7,495 nucleotides of DNA from an uncultured Candidatus Planktophila sp. (lineage in GTDB: Bacteria > Actinomycetota > Actinomycetes > Nanopelagicales > Nanopelagicaceae): the NCBI GenBank assembly GCA_937927965.1, contig CALEZA010000067.1, positions 1-7,495 on the forward strand, in the 5' to 3' direction. The notes under the pieces are model-generated. The model was not told the DNA's origin, did not search any database, and saw only the letters and a list, made by a program, of their open reading frames with translations. Positions 1-6,015 of the stretch are shown piece by piece. Each line of letters begins with the position of its first letter. Position 1 is the stretch's first letter. The translations under genes and the position numbers were made by a program.

Positions 1-1667
1 ATTTAGTCTTCGTTCTGCGTGCCGATAACAATGGTGAAGGCGGAATCCTCTCCCTCTTCGCTCTACTCCCTAAGAAGGTCCGTTCTGCAACTTCAGGCAG
101 AAACTATCTCTTCGTTATTTTCTTGCTCTTGGGAACTGCTCTCTTGGTGGCAGATGGAATGCTCACACCAGCTATCTCCGTGCTCTCAGCAACAGAGGGT
201 CTCAAGACTCTCAATCCAGCACTTGCCGACTGGACTGTTCCCCTGACTGTTTTGATCCTTGTCCTGCTCTTTGCCTTTCAATATAAGGGCAGTAACACAA
301 TCGGTAAGATTTTTGGTCCCATCATCTTTATCTGGTTCTTCACAATTGGATTACTGGGTTTGCTCAAGGTTCAAGAGCGCCCAGAAGTCATTCAGGCTCT
401 TTCGCCGTCATATGCAGTCGAGTATGTCACTCACCACGGCTTCCACACCTTCATTATTCTCTCGAGTGTAATTCTTGCGATCACAGGTGCCGAAGCTCTC
501 TATGCCGATTTAGGACACTTCGGAAAACGCCCCATCCGTATTGGGTGGTTCTTTATCGTCGCGCCATCACTTGTTCTCAACTATCTGGGGCAAGCGGTAG
601 TTGCCATTAACAACCCAGGAACAGATGAGAGTCTCTTCTTTGCTCTTGCTCCAAATTCCCATATTCAATTATTCCTGGTAATTCTTGCAACTCTTGCAAC
701 AATCATCGCTTCCCAAGCTCTGATCACAGGTGTGGCATCTCTCTCGCGTGAAGCTGTACGCCTTGGTCTTCTGCCAAGAATAAAGATTGTTCACACCAGC
801 TCTACAGTAATTGGCCAGATATATGTGCCAACGGTGAATTTAATCGTGGGGCTTGGCTCAATCTTCTTAGTAGTTAATTTCAAGACCTCTAGCGCCCTTG
901 CCAATGCTTACTCTTTTGCTATCTCAGCCACCATGCTGATGACCACAATTGCCTTCTCATATGTCGCCGCAGAGAAGTTCAAATGGAATAAGAAGTTACT
1001 GGCTCTCATTATTCCTGTCTTGGTGGCTATAGATCTCTCATTCTTTATCGCCACAGTCACGAAGATCTTTAAGGGTGCATGGGTTCCACTTCTTATTGGT
1101 TTAGTCATCACCTATGTGATGTGGGTATGGCGGACTGGCCAGAAGGCACTGGAGGAAGCAGTGCGTGAACAAGATATCTCTTGGGAAGATGTGGAATCTG
1201 CGATCACCTCACGGAATGTTTCAATAATTCCAGACACAGGTATTTATCTCTCAAGCACAGCGCTTAAAGTCCCACAAGCACTCGCTGCTCAACTTCGTAA
1301 TTTGCATTCTTGTCCTGAAAAGATTCTTATCGTCACAGTTATTCAGGGAGATGTTCCATTTGTAACCGCAAATCCAATGCTAAAAGAGATCAATGAGCGA
1401 GTTCTACAGCTCTATGTATGGGTTGGCTTTAAGCAGGATGTGAATATCCAGAAATCAATTATTGATTTCGTGATGAGCGCTGAACAAGAAGCCGAGTGCA
1501 CCTATTATCTCGCCGATAGAAAGTTCGTGGAGTCATCTGAAAGTTCTCTCAAGGGAATGACGGAGAAGGTCTTCGCAATTCTCCATAGAAACTCAGCACG
1601 AGCATCAGGTTATTTTGGTCTTCCCGAGACGAGAGTGATTACTCTTGGCACTCAAATGGATCTCTAA
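1..1667 (+). CDS. kup: KUP-family low-affinity potassium uptake permease, 5' end outside the window
   Basis: The protein is an inner-membrane K+ uptake permease (K+/H+ symport in characterised members). The reading frame is open from base 3, giving 554 visible residues; E. coli Kup has about 620, so roughly 70-80 N-terminal residues (TM1 and most of TM2) lie upstream. The frame opens straight into the family hallmark VLRADNNGEGGILSL (residues 4-18), followed by LVADGMLTPAISVLSATEGL (47-66), another KUP signature. About ten hydrophobic segments run to about residue 375. The soluble C-terminal domain follows and ends with LHRNSARASGYFGLPETRV and a GTQMDL tail, closely matching the E. coli Kup end (RNALRAP...GTQVEI). 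An ATG at 123 is internal, because conserved family sequence precedes it. The stop is 17 bases before the next gene, with no terminator between them. No frameshift is seen. The assignment is secure; ion specificity and affinity are family-based. Confidence 0.96.
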   Translation, partial: LVFVLRADNNGEGGILSLFALLPKKVRSATSGRNYLFVIFLLLGTALLVADGMLTPAISVLSATEGLKTLNPALADWTVPLTVLILVLLFAFQYKGSNTIGKIFGPIIFIWFFTIGLLGLLKVQERPEVIQALSPSYAVEYVTHHGFHTFIILSSVILAITGAEALYADLGHFGKRPIRIGWFFIVAPSLVLNYLGQAVVAINNPGTDESLFFALAPNSHIQLFLVILATLATIIASQALITGVASLSREAVRLGLLPRIKIVHTSSTVIGQIYVPTVNLIVGLGSIFLVVNFKTSSALANAYSFAISATMLMTTIAFSYVAAEKFKWNKKLLALIIPVLVAIDLSFFIATVTKIFKGAWVPLLIGLVITYVMWVWRTGQKALEEAVREQDISWEDVESAITSRNVSIIPDTGIYLSSTALKVPQALAAQLRNLHSCPEKILIVTVIQGDVPFVTANPMLKEINERVLQLYVWVGFKQDVNIQKSIIDFVMSAEQEAECTYYLADRKFVESSESSLKGMTEKVFAILHRNSARASGYFGLPETRVITLGTQMDL

Positions 1668-1674
1668 GTCGAGC

Positions 1675-1681
1675 AAGGGAG
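1675..1681 (+). promoter_or_regulatory. Ribosome binding site of the DUF4287 gene
   Basis: AAGGGAG lies in the short kup-DUF4287 gap. Its spacing (3 bases to ATG 1685, 6 bases to ATG 1688) favours the second of the two tandem start codons. It is one of only two convincing Shine-Dalgarno sequences in the window, both at genes inside operons. Confidence 0.6.
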
Positions 1682-1684
1682 TAG

Positions 1685-1900
1685 ATGATGGCGGAGAAGA
1701 AAGTTCAGGGGCCAGCTTCTTATTTTCCTTCGATTGAGAAGAAGTATGGCAAGCCAATCGAGTATTGGATGAAAGAGTTGAAGAAAGTCGCCAAATTAGC
1801 TCATATGGAGCAGGTGGCACACCTCAAAGAGAAGTTTGAGTTGGGCCATGGCCATGCAAATGCTCTTGTTGCTTACTTTAGAAAGCAAGCGGGCATTTAG
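1685..1900 (+). CDS. DUF4287 domain small protein
   Basis: This small soluble protein of 71 residues has no signal peptide or membrane segment. It matches the DUF4287 pattern across nearly its whole length: an N-terminal SYFPSIEKKYGKPIEYW segment (about 12-28), then a basic helix, then the conserved LGHGHANALVAYFRK block (about 53-67). The biochemical function of the family is unknown to me. There are two tandem ATGs, at 1685 and 1688. The purine-rich AAGGGAG (1675-1681) stands only 3 bases from the first but 6 from the second, so the second Met is probably the true start; the proteins differ by one residue. It follows kup by 17 bases and is likely translated from the same mRNA. That link alone does not show a role in potassium transport, since DUF4287 genes occur in many contexts. 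Confidence 0.88.
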   Translation: MMAEKKVQGPASYFPSIEKKYGKPIEYWMKELKKVAKLAHMEQVAHLKEKFELGHGHANALVAYFRKQAGI

Positions 1901-1934
1901 CTCACCCCTTCCACCCTCAGCTGCTTAAAGTATT

Positions 1935-1940
1935 TATACT
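1935..1940 (+). promoter_or_regulatory. -10 box of a leaderless promoter for the alpha/beta hydrolase gene
   Basis: TATACT (5 of 6 matches to TATAAT) ends six bases before the ATG at 1947. Transcription would therefore start at or next to the A of the start codon, giving a leaderless mRNA. No Shine-Dalgarno sequence precedes the ATG. No clear TTGACA-like -35 box is found 16-18 bases upstream, where the sequence is C-rich. The hexamer is the right arm of a short AGTAT-TT-ATACT dyad (1929-1940), which may be chance. Confidence 0.6.
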
Positions 1941-1946
1941 CATCCA

Positions 1947-2753
1947 ATGAGCGCTATTGCAACGGTCCACACAGATGACTCTTCAAAGCCTCCTTTGGTA
2001 TTGGTGCACGGCTTAGGTTCTGCAGGTTCTATTTGGAAGAGCTTGCTCCCTGAATTAATGAATGATTTCTCTGTCTATGCCGTTGATCTCCCAGGTCATG
2101 GTCAGGCTCCCCTTCACACAGAGATTGGACTTGAGCCAGACTCACTTGCTCGAAACATCATCGAGATGATGGAGCGAGATCATGGAGTTACTGAACTTCA
2201 TGCAGCTGGAAACTCTCTTGGTGGATGGATTGCACTTGAGATGGCAGCCTGTGCTCCAGATCGCGTAAAGAGCGTGACAGCACTTGCACCAGCAGGGCTT
2301 TGGCATGAAGGTCCGACTCAGAAACTTCCACCGAGCATGCTTGCCAGAATTTTGGCGAAGATTTCACAATTCTTTATGCCACTTGCATACCACCTACCGC
2401 CTTTGAAGGCGATTGGCTATAAAAAGATTACTCACCTCTGGCGTGAACTAAGTTACGAGAGCTGTAGAGATTCAGTGATCGCAATGGCGAGATCAAAGGG
2501 TTATCTGCCTGTGTGGAATGGGATTAGAGGTCGTAAATTTGATTCACATATCCCAGAGTCTGTTGAAGTGGCAATCGTGTTTGGAGATAGTGACTTAACT
2601 CTTCCTAAGGAAGTTGCGCAAGAGCGCAGTGTCGCTCCCCATCATTCACAATGGATTGTTGTTGAAAACTGTGCCCATGTAATTATGTGGAATTTTCCAA
2701 AAATCACCGTGGATTTCATTCGCAAGACTGCAAAAGTTGGACTTGCCCACTAA
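1947..2753 (+). CDS. Alpha/beta-fold hydrolase, substrate unknown
   Basis: This is a 268-residue cytoplasmic protein without a signal peptide, of normal size for a single-domain alpha/beta hydrolase. The family landmarks are all present in order: LVLVHGLGSAG (17-27, oxyanion-hole HG), VYAVDLPGHG (43-52), the nucleophile elbow GNSLGG (88-93, Ser90), VFGDSDLTLP (211-220, with Asp216 as the likely acid in the G..D...P pattern, Asp214 possible), and NCAHVIMWNFP (241-251, catalytic His244). A helical lid segment lies at about 125-190. The triad is complete, so an active esterase, lipase or C-C hydrolase is expected, but nothing in the sequence fixes the substrate. The start is chosen because a -10 box sits six bases upstream. 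It is transcribed alone and ends 3 bases from the end of the convergent glycosidase gene. Confidence 0.92.
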   Translation: MSAIATVHTDDSSKPPLVLVHGLGSAGSIWKSLLPELMNDFSVYAVDLPGHGQAPLHTEIGLEPDSLARNIIEMMERDHGVTELHAAGNSLGGWIALEMAACAPDRVKSVTALAPAGLWHEGPTQKLPPSMLARILAKISQFFMPLAYHLPPLKAIGYKKITHLWRELSYESCRDSVIAMARSKGYLPVWNGIRGRKFDSHIPESVEVAIVFGDSDLTLPKEVAQERSVAPHHSQWIVVENCAHVIMWNFPKITVDFIRKTAKVGLAH

Positions 2754-2756
2754 CGC

Positions 2757-4580
2757 TTACTTGAGTAACCAGACCCCTTGAGTTGCACTCTTTGCGCTAA
2801 TTGTGACCTTTGAACCCTTGGCCTTTTCACCGTAAAGAGTCTGAGACACTGTGTATCCCAGCGCTGAGAGATCAATACTTGCCTTCACGCCTGTGCGGGA
2901 AATCAACACAAGAATTGATTCTTTCTTGGATTCACGAATAAAAGCTATGTAATCAGGCTCTATAGCAACCCAGCGAAGACCGCCATTAATAAGTGCATCA
3001 CGGGTTCGTCGAAGAGATACCAATTGCTTTACCTCTTCGCGGAACTGGCGATCCCAACCAGAAGTGTCTTCCCAGTTGATTGTTCTGCGACCATCTTCGC
3101 CCCATGAACCTTCTAAACCGATTTCATCACCTGCAAAGATAGATGGGACACCTGGATAGGTCATCATCAGAGTCATTGCAGCAACATGCGCCTTCTTATC
3201 CCCCATAAGAACAGTACGCATGCGGGCTGTGTCATGAGAGTCGAGAAGTAGCATACTTGCAGTAAGTGAGCGCCAAGGAATTGATGCGTTAAATTGTTGA
3301 ATGGAGGCGACAAGCTGGTTTCCATTGATCTTTGGCATTGCAAAAGGAAGACCTTGGAATCCACCTGTAATTTCTGGGTTTCGATTCATCCAGTTCCAGA
3401 GTGGCCGCATAAACCCTTGGTAGTTCATGGCACCTTGCCATCCAAGGCCATTGAGGTCACTGGCTTTGAAGTCTCCGTTTTCTGCAACAAGCCAAGTATC
3501 TGGATTTACTTCTTGCATTGCTGTTCGGATTCCGACCATGACTTCATCGTGGAAGTCATCACTGCCCTGAACTCCAGTCATATTGCCGACATCGATGCGC
3601 CATCCCGCCATTCCAAACTTTGGGGATATCCACTTCTTCACAATTGAGTTCTTAGCCTCATACATCACCTGGCGCAGGGCTTTGGAGGAGTAGTTCAACT
3701 TAGGCAAAGACTCCAGCCCATACCAGCCGACATAGCCCCACTTAATTTTCTTATCCCAATAGAAATAAGAGCGCTCTTTAGATTTCTTATCTTTCTTCGC
3801 CTTTGCAAGCCAACTGTGGCCCTGTCCGCAGTGATTGGAGGTGAGATCTCCGAGAATTCGTATCTTCTTTTTCTTTGCTGCCTGGATAAGTGAGAGAAAT
3901 GCCTTATTTCCGCCAAGAACAGGATCGATATGGTCAAAACTGGTCGCGTCATAGCGATGATTAGATCGAGATTCAAACATTGGGGTGAAGTAAATTCCGT
4001 TCACACCTAAGTCGCTGATGTAATCGAGCTTCTCCTGAACTCCAATCAAATCTCCACCATAGAGCTCTTGCCCTGTGTATTTGCTACGACCTCGTGGAAG
4101 CTCATTCCAGTCGCGTGGATAAGCCCAATCAGGAGTGATATCAATCTTGCCTGATTTTGCAAAACGGTCTGGGAAGATCTGATAGAAGACCGATGAATGA
4201 ATCCACTCAGGATTCTTCTCTGTTGCTACAAGCTGAAAATCATTGTTGCTATGAACATCATGATCAAAGAGTCCATAAGCATTGAGCCACTCGTATTTAC
4301 CTTTATCGATGAAGACAAAACGGTAGATGGTGTGAGTGTTGTGGATGGTGAGAGAAACTCGATACCAATCCTCTTTCTTGCCCTTCTTATACTTCTTGAG
4401 AGGATAAACACGAGGTTCAGCATCTTCATATACTCGAACAAATCCCTCAGCGAACTTGTAGGTGTGAGGAACTCTCACCCTGAGTTCGACTACATCTCCA
4501 ATAGCAGGTGCACTATTGCTGACATAGAGCTCACTTCCATCGTGATGAGGGTTGTGAATTGCTGAGATGCTCTCTTTCAT
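2757..4580 (-). CDS. Cytoplasmic GH13 alpha-glycosidase, neopullulanase/cyclomaltodextrinase-like
   Basis: This 607-residue enzyme is expected to cleave alpha-glucosidic bonds in maltodextrins or related oligosaccharides. It has no signal peptide. Residues 1-120 form a beta-rich N-terminal domain (HHDGSELYVSNSAPAIGD at 12-29) like the one found in neopullulanase-type enzymes and actinobacterial GH13 proteins. The TIM barrel starts near VFYQIFPDRF (131-140) and contains YFTPMFES..SNHRYD (197-211), region I GDLTSNH (244-250), region II GWRIDVGN (326-333, nucleophile Asp330), region III WLVAEN (363-368, acid/base Glu367) and region IV LLLDSHD (444-450, Asp450 as transition-state stabiliser). All three catalytic carboxylates are therefore present. 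A C-terminal beta domain ends in QGVWLLK. It starts 11 bases after the DoxX-like gene, with only a weak AGG upstream, and is probably read from the same mRNA. Whether it acts on cyclodextrin, pullulan, trehalose-like or maltose substrates cannot be read from the sequence; MalZ-like activity is an alternative. Confidence 0.93.
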   Translation of the reverse strand: MKESISAIHNPHHDGSELYVSNSAPAIGDVVELRVRVPHTYKFAEGFVRVYEDAEPRVYPLKKYKKGKKEDWYRVSLTIHNTHTIYRFVFIDKGKYEWLNAYGLFDHDVHSNNDFQLVATEKNPEWIHSSVFYQIFPDRFAKSGKIDITPDWAYPRDWNELPRGRSKYTGQELYGGDLIGVQEKLDYISDLGVNGIYFTPMFESRSNHRYDATSFDHIDPVLGGNKAFLSLIQAAKKKKIRILGDLTSNHCGQGHSWLAKAKKDKKSKERSYFYWDKKIKWGYVGWYGLESLPKLNYSSKALRQVMYEAKNSIVKKWISPKFGMAGWRIDVGNMTGVQGSDDFHDEVMVGIRTAMQEVNPDTWLVAENGDFKASDLNGLGWQGAMNYQGFMRPLWNWMNRNPEITGGFQGLPFAMPKINGNQLVASIQQFNASIPWRSLTASMLLLDSHDTARMRTVLMGDKKAHVAAMTLMMTYPGVPSIFAGDEIGLEGSWGEDGRRTINWEDTSGWDRQFREEVKQLVSLRRTRDALINGGLRWVAIEPDYIAFIRESKKESILVLISRTGVKASIDLSALGYTVSQTLYGEKAKGSKVTISAKSATQGVWLLK

Positions 4581-4591
4581 TTCGCAGCCTA

Positions 4592-4942
4592 TTAACGCTG
4601 CAATTGAAGAAGTGTTGTCACAAGAGCGATGATCAAGATTCCGAGGGCCGCCCCAAACTCAGCAACCTTATGCTTGCGTGAGATGTGGCTATAGAGAGCG
4701 CCTATGAAGTAGAGAACCAAACATGCAGATGCCAAGAGACCAAGAGGAGCAACCCAAATGCCAGCAATTACTCCAAGGCCTCCTGCAATCTCAAGGAAAG
4801 CAAGAACGGGAACTTGGTTTGGCTTTACTCCAACACTTTCCATTGATGCCATTACATCTGGAACCTTTTTCAGCTTAGCAATCGCTGATCCAATAGCTGC
4901 GAAGGAAAGGAGTGAACCGAAGATTACGAGTGCGATTGTCAT
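4592..4942 (-). CDS. DoxX-like small membrane protein
   Basis: This 116-residue integral membrane protein has four predicted helices, at about 1-21, 44-62, 65-84 and 94-113. They are linked by a basic loop (KLKKVPD, 23-29) and by the SHISRKHK loop (85-92). The opening hydrophobic helix, the VPDVMASMESVGVKPNQV segment (27-44), the LEIAGGLGVIAG block (50-61) and the GALYSHISRKH segment are typical of the DoxX-like (DoxX_2) family. The family name comes from thiosulfate:quinone oxidoreductase subunits, but most short members have no demonstrated function, so no redox role should be assumed. It is the first gene of a leftward operon with the GH13 glycosidase 11 bases downstream. A -10-like box lies six bases before its ATG and a perfect inverted repeat lies just upstream of that. 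Confidence 0.87.
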   Translation of the reverse strand: MTIALVIFGSLLSFAAIGSAIAKLKKVPDVMASMESVGVKPNQVPVLAFLEIAGGLGVIAGIWVAPLGLLASACLVLYFIGALYSHISRKHKVAEFGAALGILIIALVTTLLQLQR

Positions 4943-4948
4943 GCCTTT

Positions 4949-4954
4949 ATTCTA
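4949..4954 (-). promoter_or_regulatory. -10 box of a probable leaderless promoter for the DoxX-glycosidase operon
   Basis: Read on the minus strand this is TAGAAT (5 of 6 matches to TATAAT), and it ends exactly six bases before the ATG, the same geometry as at the hydrolase gene. A TTCACA hexamer (5 of 6 matches to TTGACA) lies at 4974-4979, but the spacer is 19 bases, longer than ideal. No Shine-Dalgarno sequence is at a usable distance if transcription starts at the ATG. Confidence 0.55.
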
Positions 4955-4971
4955 TTGGATTTAAGCGTAAA

Positions 4972-4989
4972 CCTGTGAAGTTTCACAGG
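4972..4989. promoter_or_regulatory. Perfect inverted repeat, candidate operator
   Basis: CCTGTGAA-GT-TTCACAGG has two perfect 8-base arms around a 2-base centre. It lies 29 bases upstream of the DoxX-like ATG and 66 bases upstream of the YHYH ATG, and it overlaps the possible -35 box of the leftward promoter. A dyad with so short a centre and no T-run is shaped like a dimeric repressor site rather than a terminator. It resembles the CRP/GlxR half-sites TGTGA and TCACA, but they are 4 bases apart instead of the usual 6, so a different regulator is likely. The regulator is not in the window. Confidence 0.6.
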
Positions 4990-5055
4990 ATTTTGGGCCA
5001 ATAATCGCAGACAAATTCTCTATCACTTTGGCGAAGTCCAAATTACCTTTAATTC

Positions 5056-6015
5056 ATGAGCAACCACGACCATGAGATCTACCACCTCTCGGAGTTAGAT
5101 CGGAGACACTTCCTCCAAAGTTCTGCGATTGCATCAAGTCTATTCTTTGTAAATTTCCTCGCAGAAGATGCCGCAGTTGCTGCCACTGCTACCAAACTCC
5201 CTGGGTTTTCTGCATTTAGCAATACCGTGCGCGTTACCAAAACAGCAAAATACTATCTAGTTGAAAGCACAGGTCTCCCGAACCATCCAATGATGGTAGG
5301 AATTAAATCCTGGCAACAACAGATTCCTACGATTCAGCCATATACAGGATCTAATGCTTGGTCTATTCCTATCAAGCCAGTGATTAGTTCCAATCCAATT
5401 TCCGCTAAAGGCCATTTCCTTCGTGGAGCAATTGCGATTGCAGTCAACGGAGTACCGATATTTAATGCACTCAACAATCGCGGTGATGATGCGTTCCTTG
5501 CTGGTGAGCTAGACAACTGGGGTGGACATTGTGGCCGCGCAGATGATTATCACTATCATGTCGCCCCCGTGCATCTGCAGAGTATTGTCGGCAAGAAAGT
5601 TCCTATTGCTTATGCACTAGATGGTTTCCCGATTTATGGAGAGACCGAGATTGATGGGAAAGCGGTCAAGGGACTTGATTCTTTCAATGGCCACTTTGAC
5701 TCTAAGAAAAATTATCACTACCACGCAACAAAGTCTTACCCATATATCAATGGTGGATTTAAAGGAGTTGTTAGTGAGATTGATGGTCAAGTAGATCCGC
5801 AATCTCTTACCAAGGCATTTCGCCCCGCTGGGGCTCCCCTGCAAGGTGCCACAATTAAAAGTTGTGAGCAGATAGGTCCAAACTCTTTCAATCTCACCTA
5901 TGAACTTGGGGGCGCACTGCATCAAATCAGATACACAGCAACTTTGAGCGCTGTGGAGATTGAATTTATCCATCCAGATGGAACTTCAGCAAAAGAAAGT
6001 TACCAGCGCAGATGA
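5056..6015 (+). CDS. Tat-exported YHYH-domain protein
   Basis: This 319-residue protein is predicted to be exported in folded form. Its N-terminus has a twin-arginine motif, DRRHFLQ (15-21), then a hydrophobic stretch (about 23-35) and a plausible AVA-type cleavage site near residue 42. The mature part belongs to the YHYH family: AFLAGELDNWGGHCG (146-160) leads into DDYHYH (163-168), then YALDGFPIYGE (186-196), and a second motif at NYHYH (219-223) followed by YPYINGGFKG. The family function is not established to my knowledge. The repeated His/Tyr clusters plus Tat export (used for proteins that fold, often around cofactors, before transport) suggest metal binding, which is inference. The C-terminal 80 residues form a separate beta-rich region. 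Its stop overlaps the next start by 4 bases (ATGA), so the two are translationally coupled. The start is kept because it gives a complete Tat signal, although no RBS is visible. Confidence 0.9.
   Translation: MSNHDHEIYHLSELDRRHFLQSSAIASSLFFVNFLAEDAAVAATATKLPGFSAFSNTVRVTKTAKYYLVESTGLPNHPMMVGIKSWQQQIPTIQPYTGSNAWSIPIKPVISSNPISAKGHFLRGAIAIAVNGVPIFNALNNRGDDAFLAGELDNWGGHCGRADDYHYHVAPVHLQSIVGKKVPIAYALDGFPIYGETEIDGKAVKGLDSFNGHFDSKKNYHYHATKSYPYINGGFKGVVSEIDGQVDPQSLTKAFRPAGAPLQGATIKSCEQIGPNSFNLTYELGGALHQIRYTATLSAVEIEFIHPDGTSAKESYQRR

Larger units (their letters stand above)
4943..5055. other. Divergent intergenic region
   Basis: This region separates the leftward DoxX-glycosidase operon from the rightward YHYH-PEBP-phosphoesterase operon. 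Besides the leftward -10 box and the inverted repeat, its right end is AT-rich up to the YHYH ATG. No Shine-Dalgarno sequence precedes that ATG. The weak TACCTT (5044-5049) stands six bases upstream, matching the geometry of the other two promoters, but it matches the -10 consensus at only three positions. The rightward promoter is therefore not settled. Confidence 0.55.

Noticed and set aside
123..125. ATG at 123 as the start of the potassium permease
   Set aside because: The frame continues upstream to the window edge with the conserved RADNNGEGGIL motif, so this Met is internal and the gene is simply cut by the window.
1929..1940. Short dyad AGTAT-TT-ATACT at the hydrolase promoter
   Set aside because: The arms are only 5 AT-rich bases and half of it is the -10 box itself, so chance is a sufficient explanation.
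2757..2768. TTACT-TG-AGTAA inverted repeat at the convergent gene ends, considered as a terminator
   Set aside because: The stem is 5 bases and AT-rich with a 2-base loop and no T-run on either strand, and it lies within the glycosidase end codons.
3294..3647. A 117-codon plus-strand open frame inside the glycosidase gene
   Set aside because: It runs antisense to the GH13 catalytic core, shows no recognisable family features, and has no promoter or ribosome site.
4197..4565. A 122-codon plus-strand open frame opposite the N-terminal part of the glycosidase
   Set aside because: The minus-strand frame has clear family sequence throughout; the antisense translation has no domain-like pattern and no start signals.
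4974..4987. CRP/GlxR binding site at the divergent region
   Set aside because: The half-sites TGTGA and TCACA fit, but their spacing is 4 bases instead of 6, which would put them out of register for that dimer. The dyad is kept as an operator for an unknown regulator.
5617..5973. A 118-codon minus-strand open frame under the YHYH gene
   Set aside because: It overlaps the conserved YHYH region on the opposite strand and looks like a by-product of its codon use.
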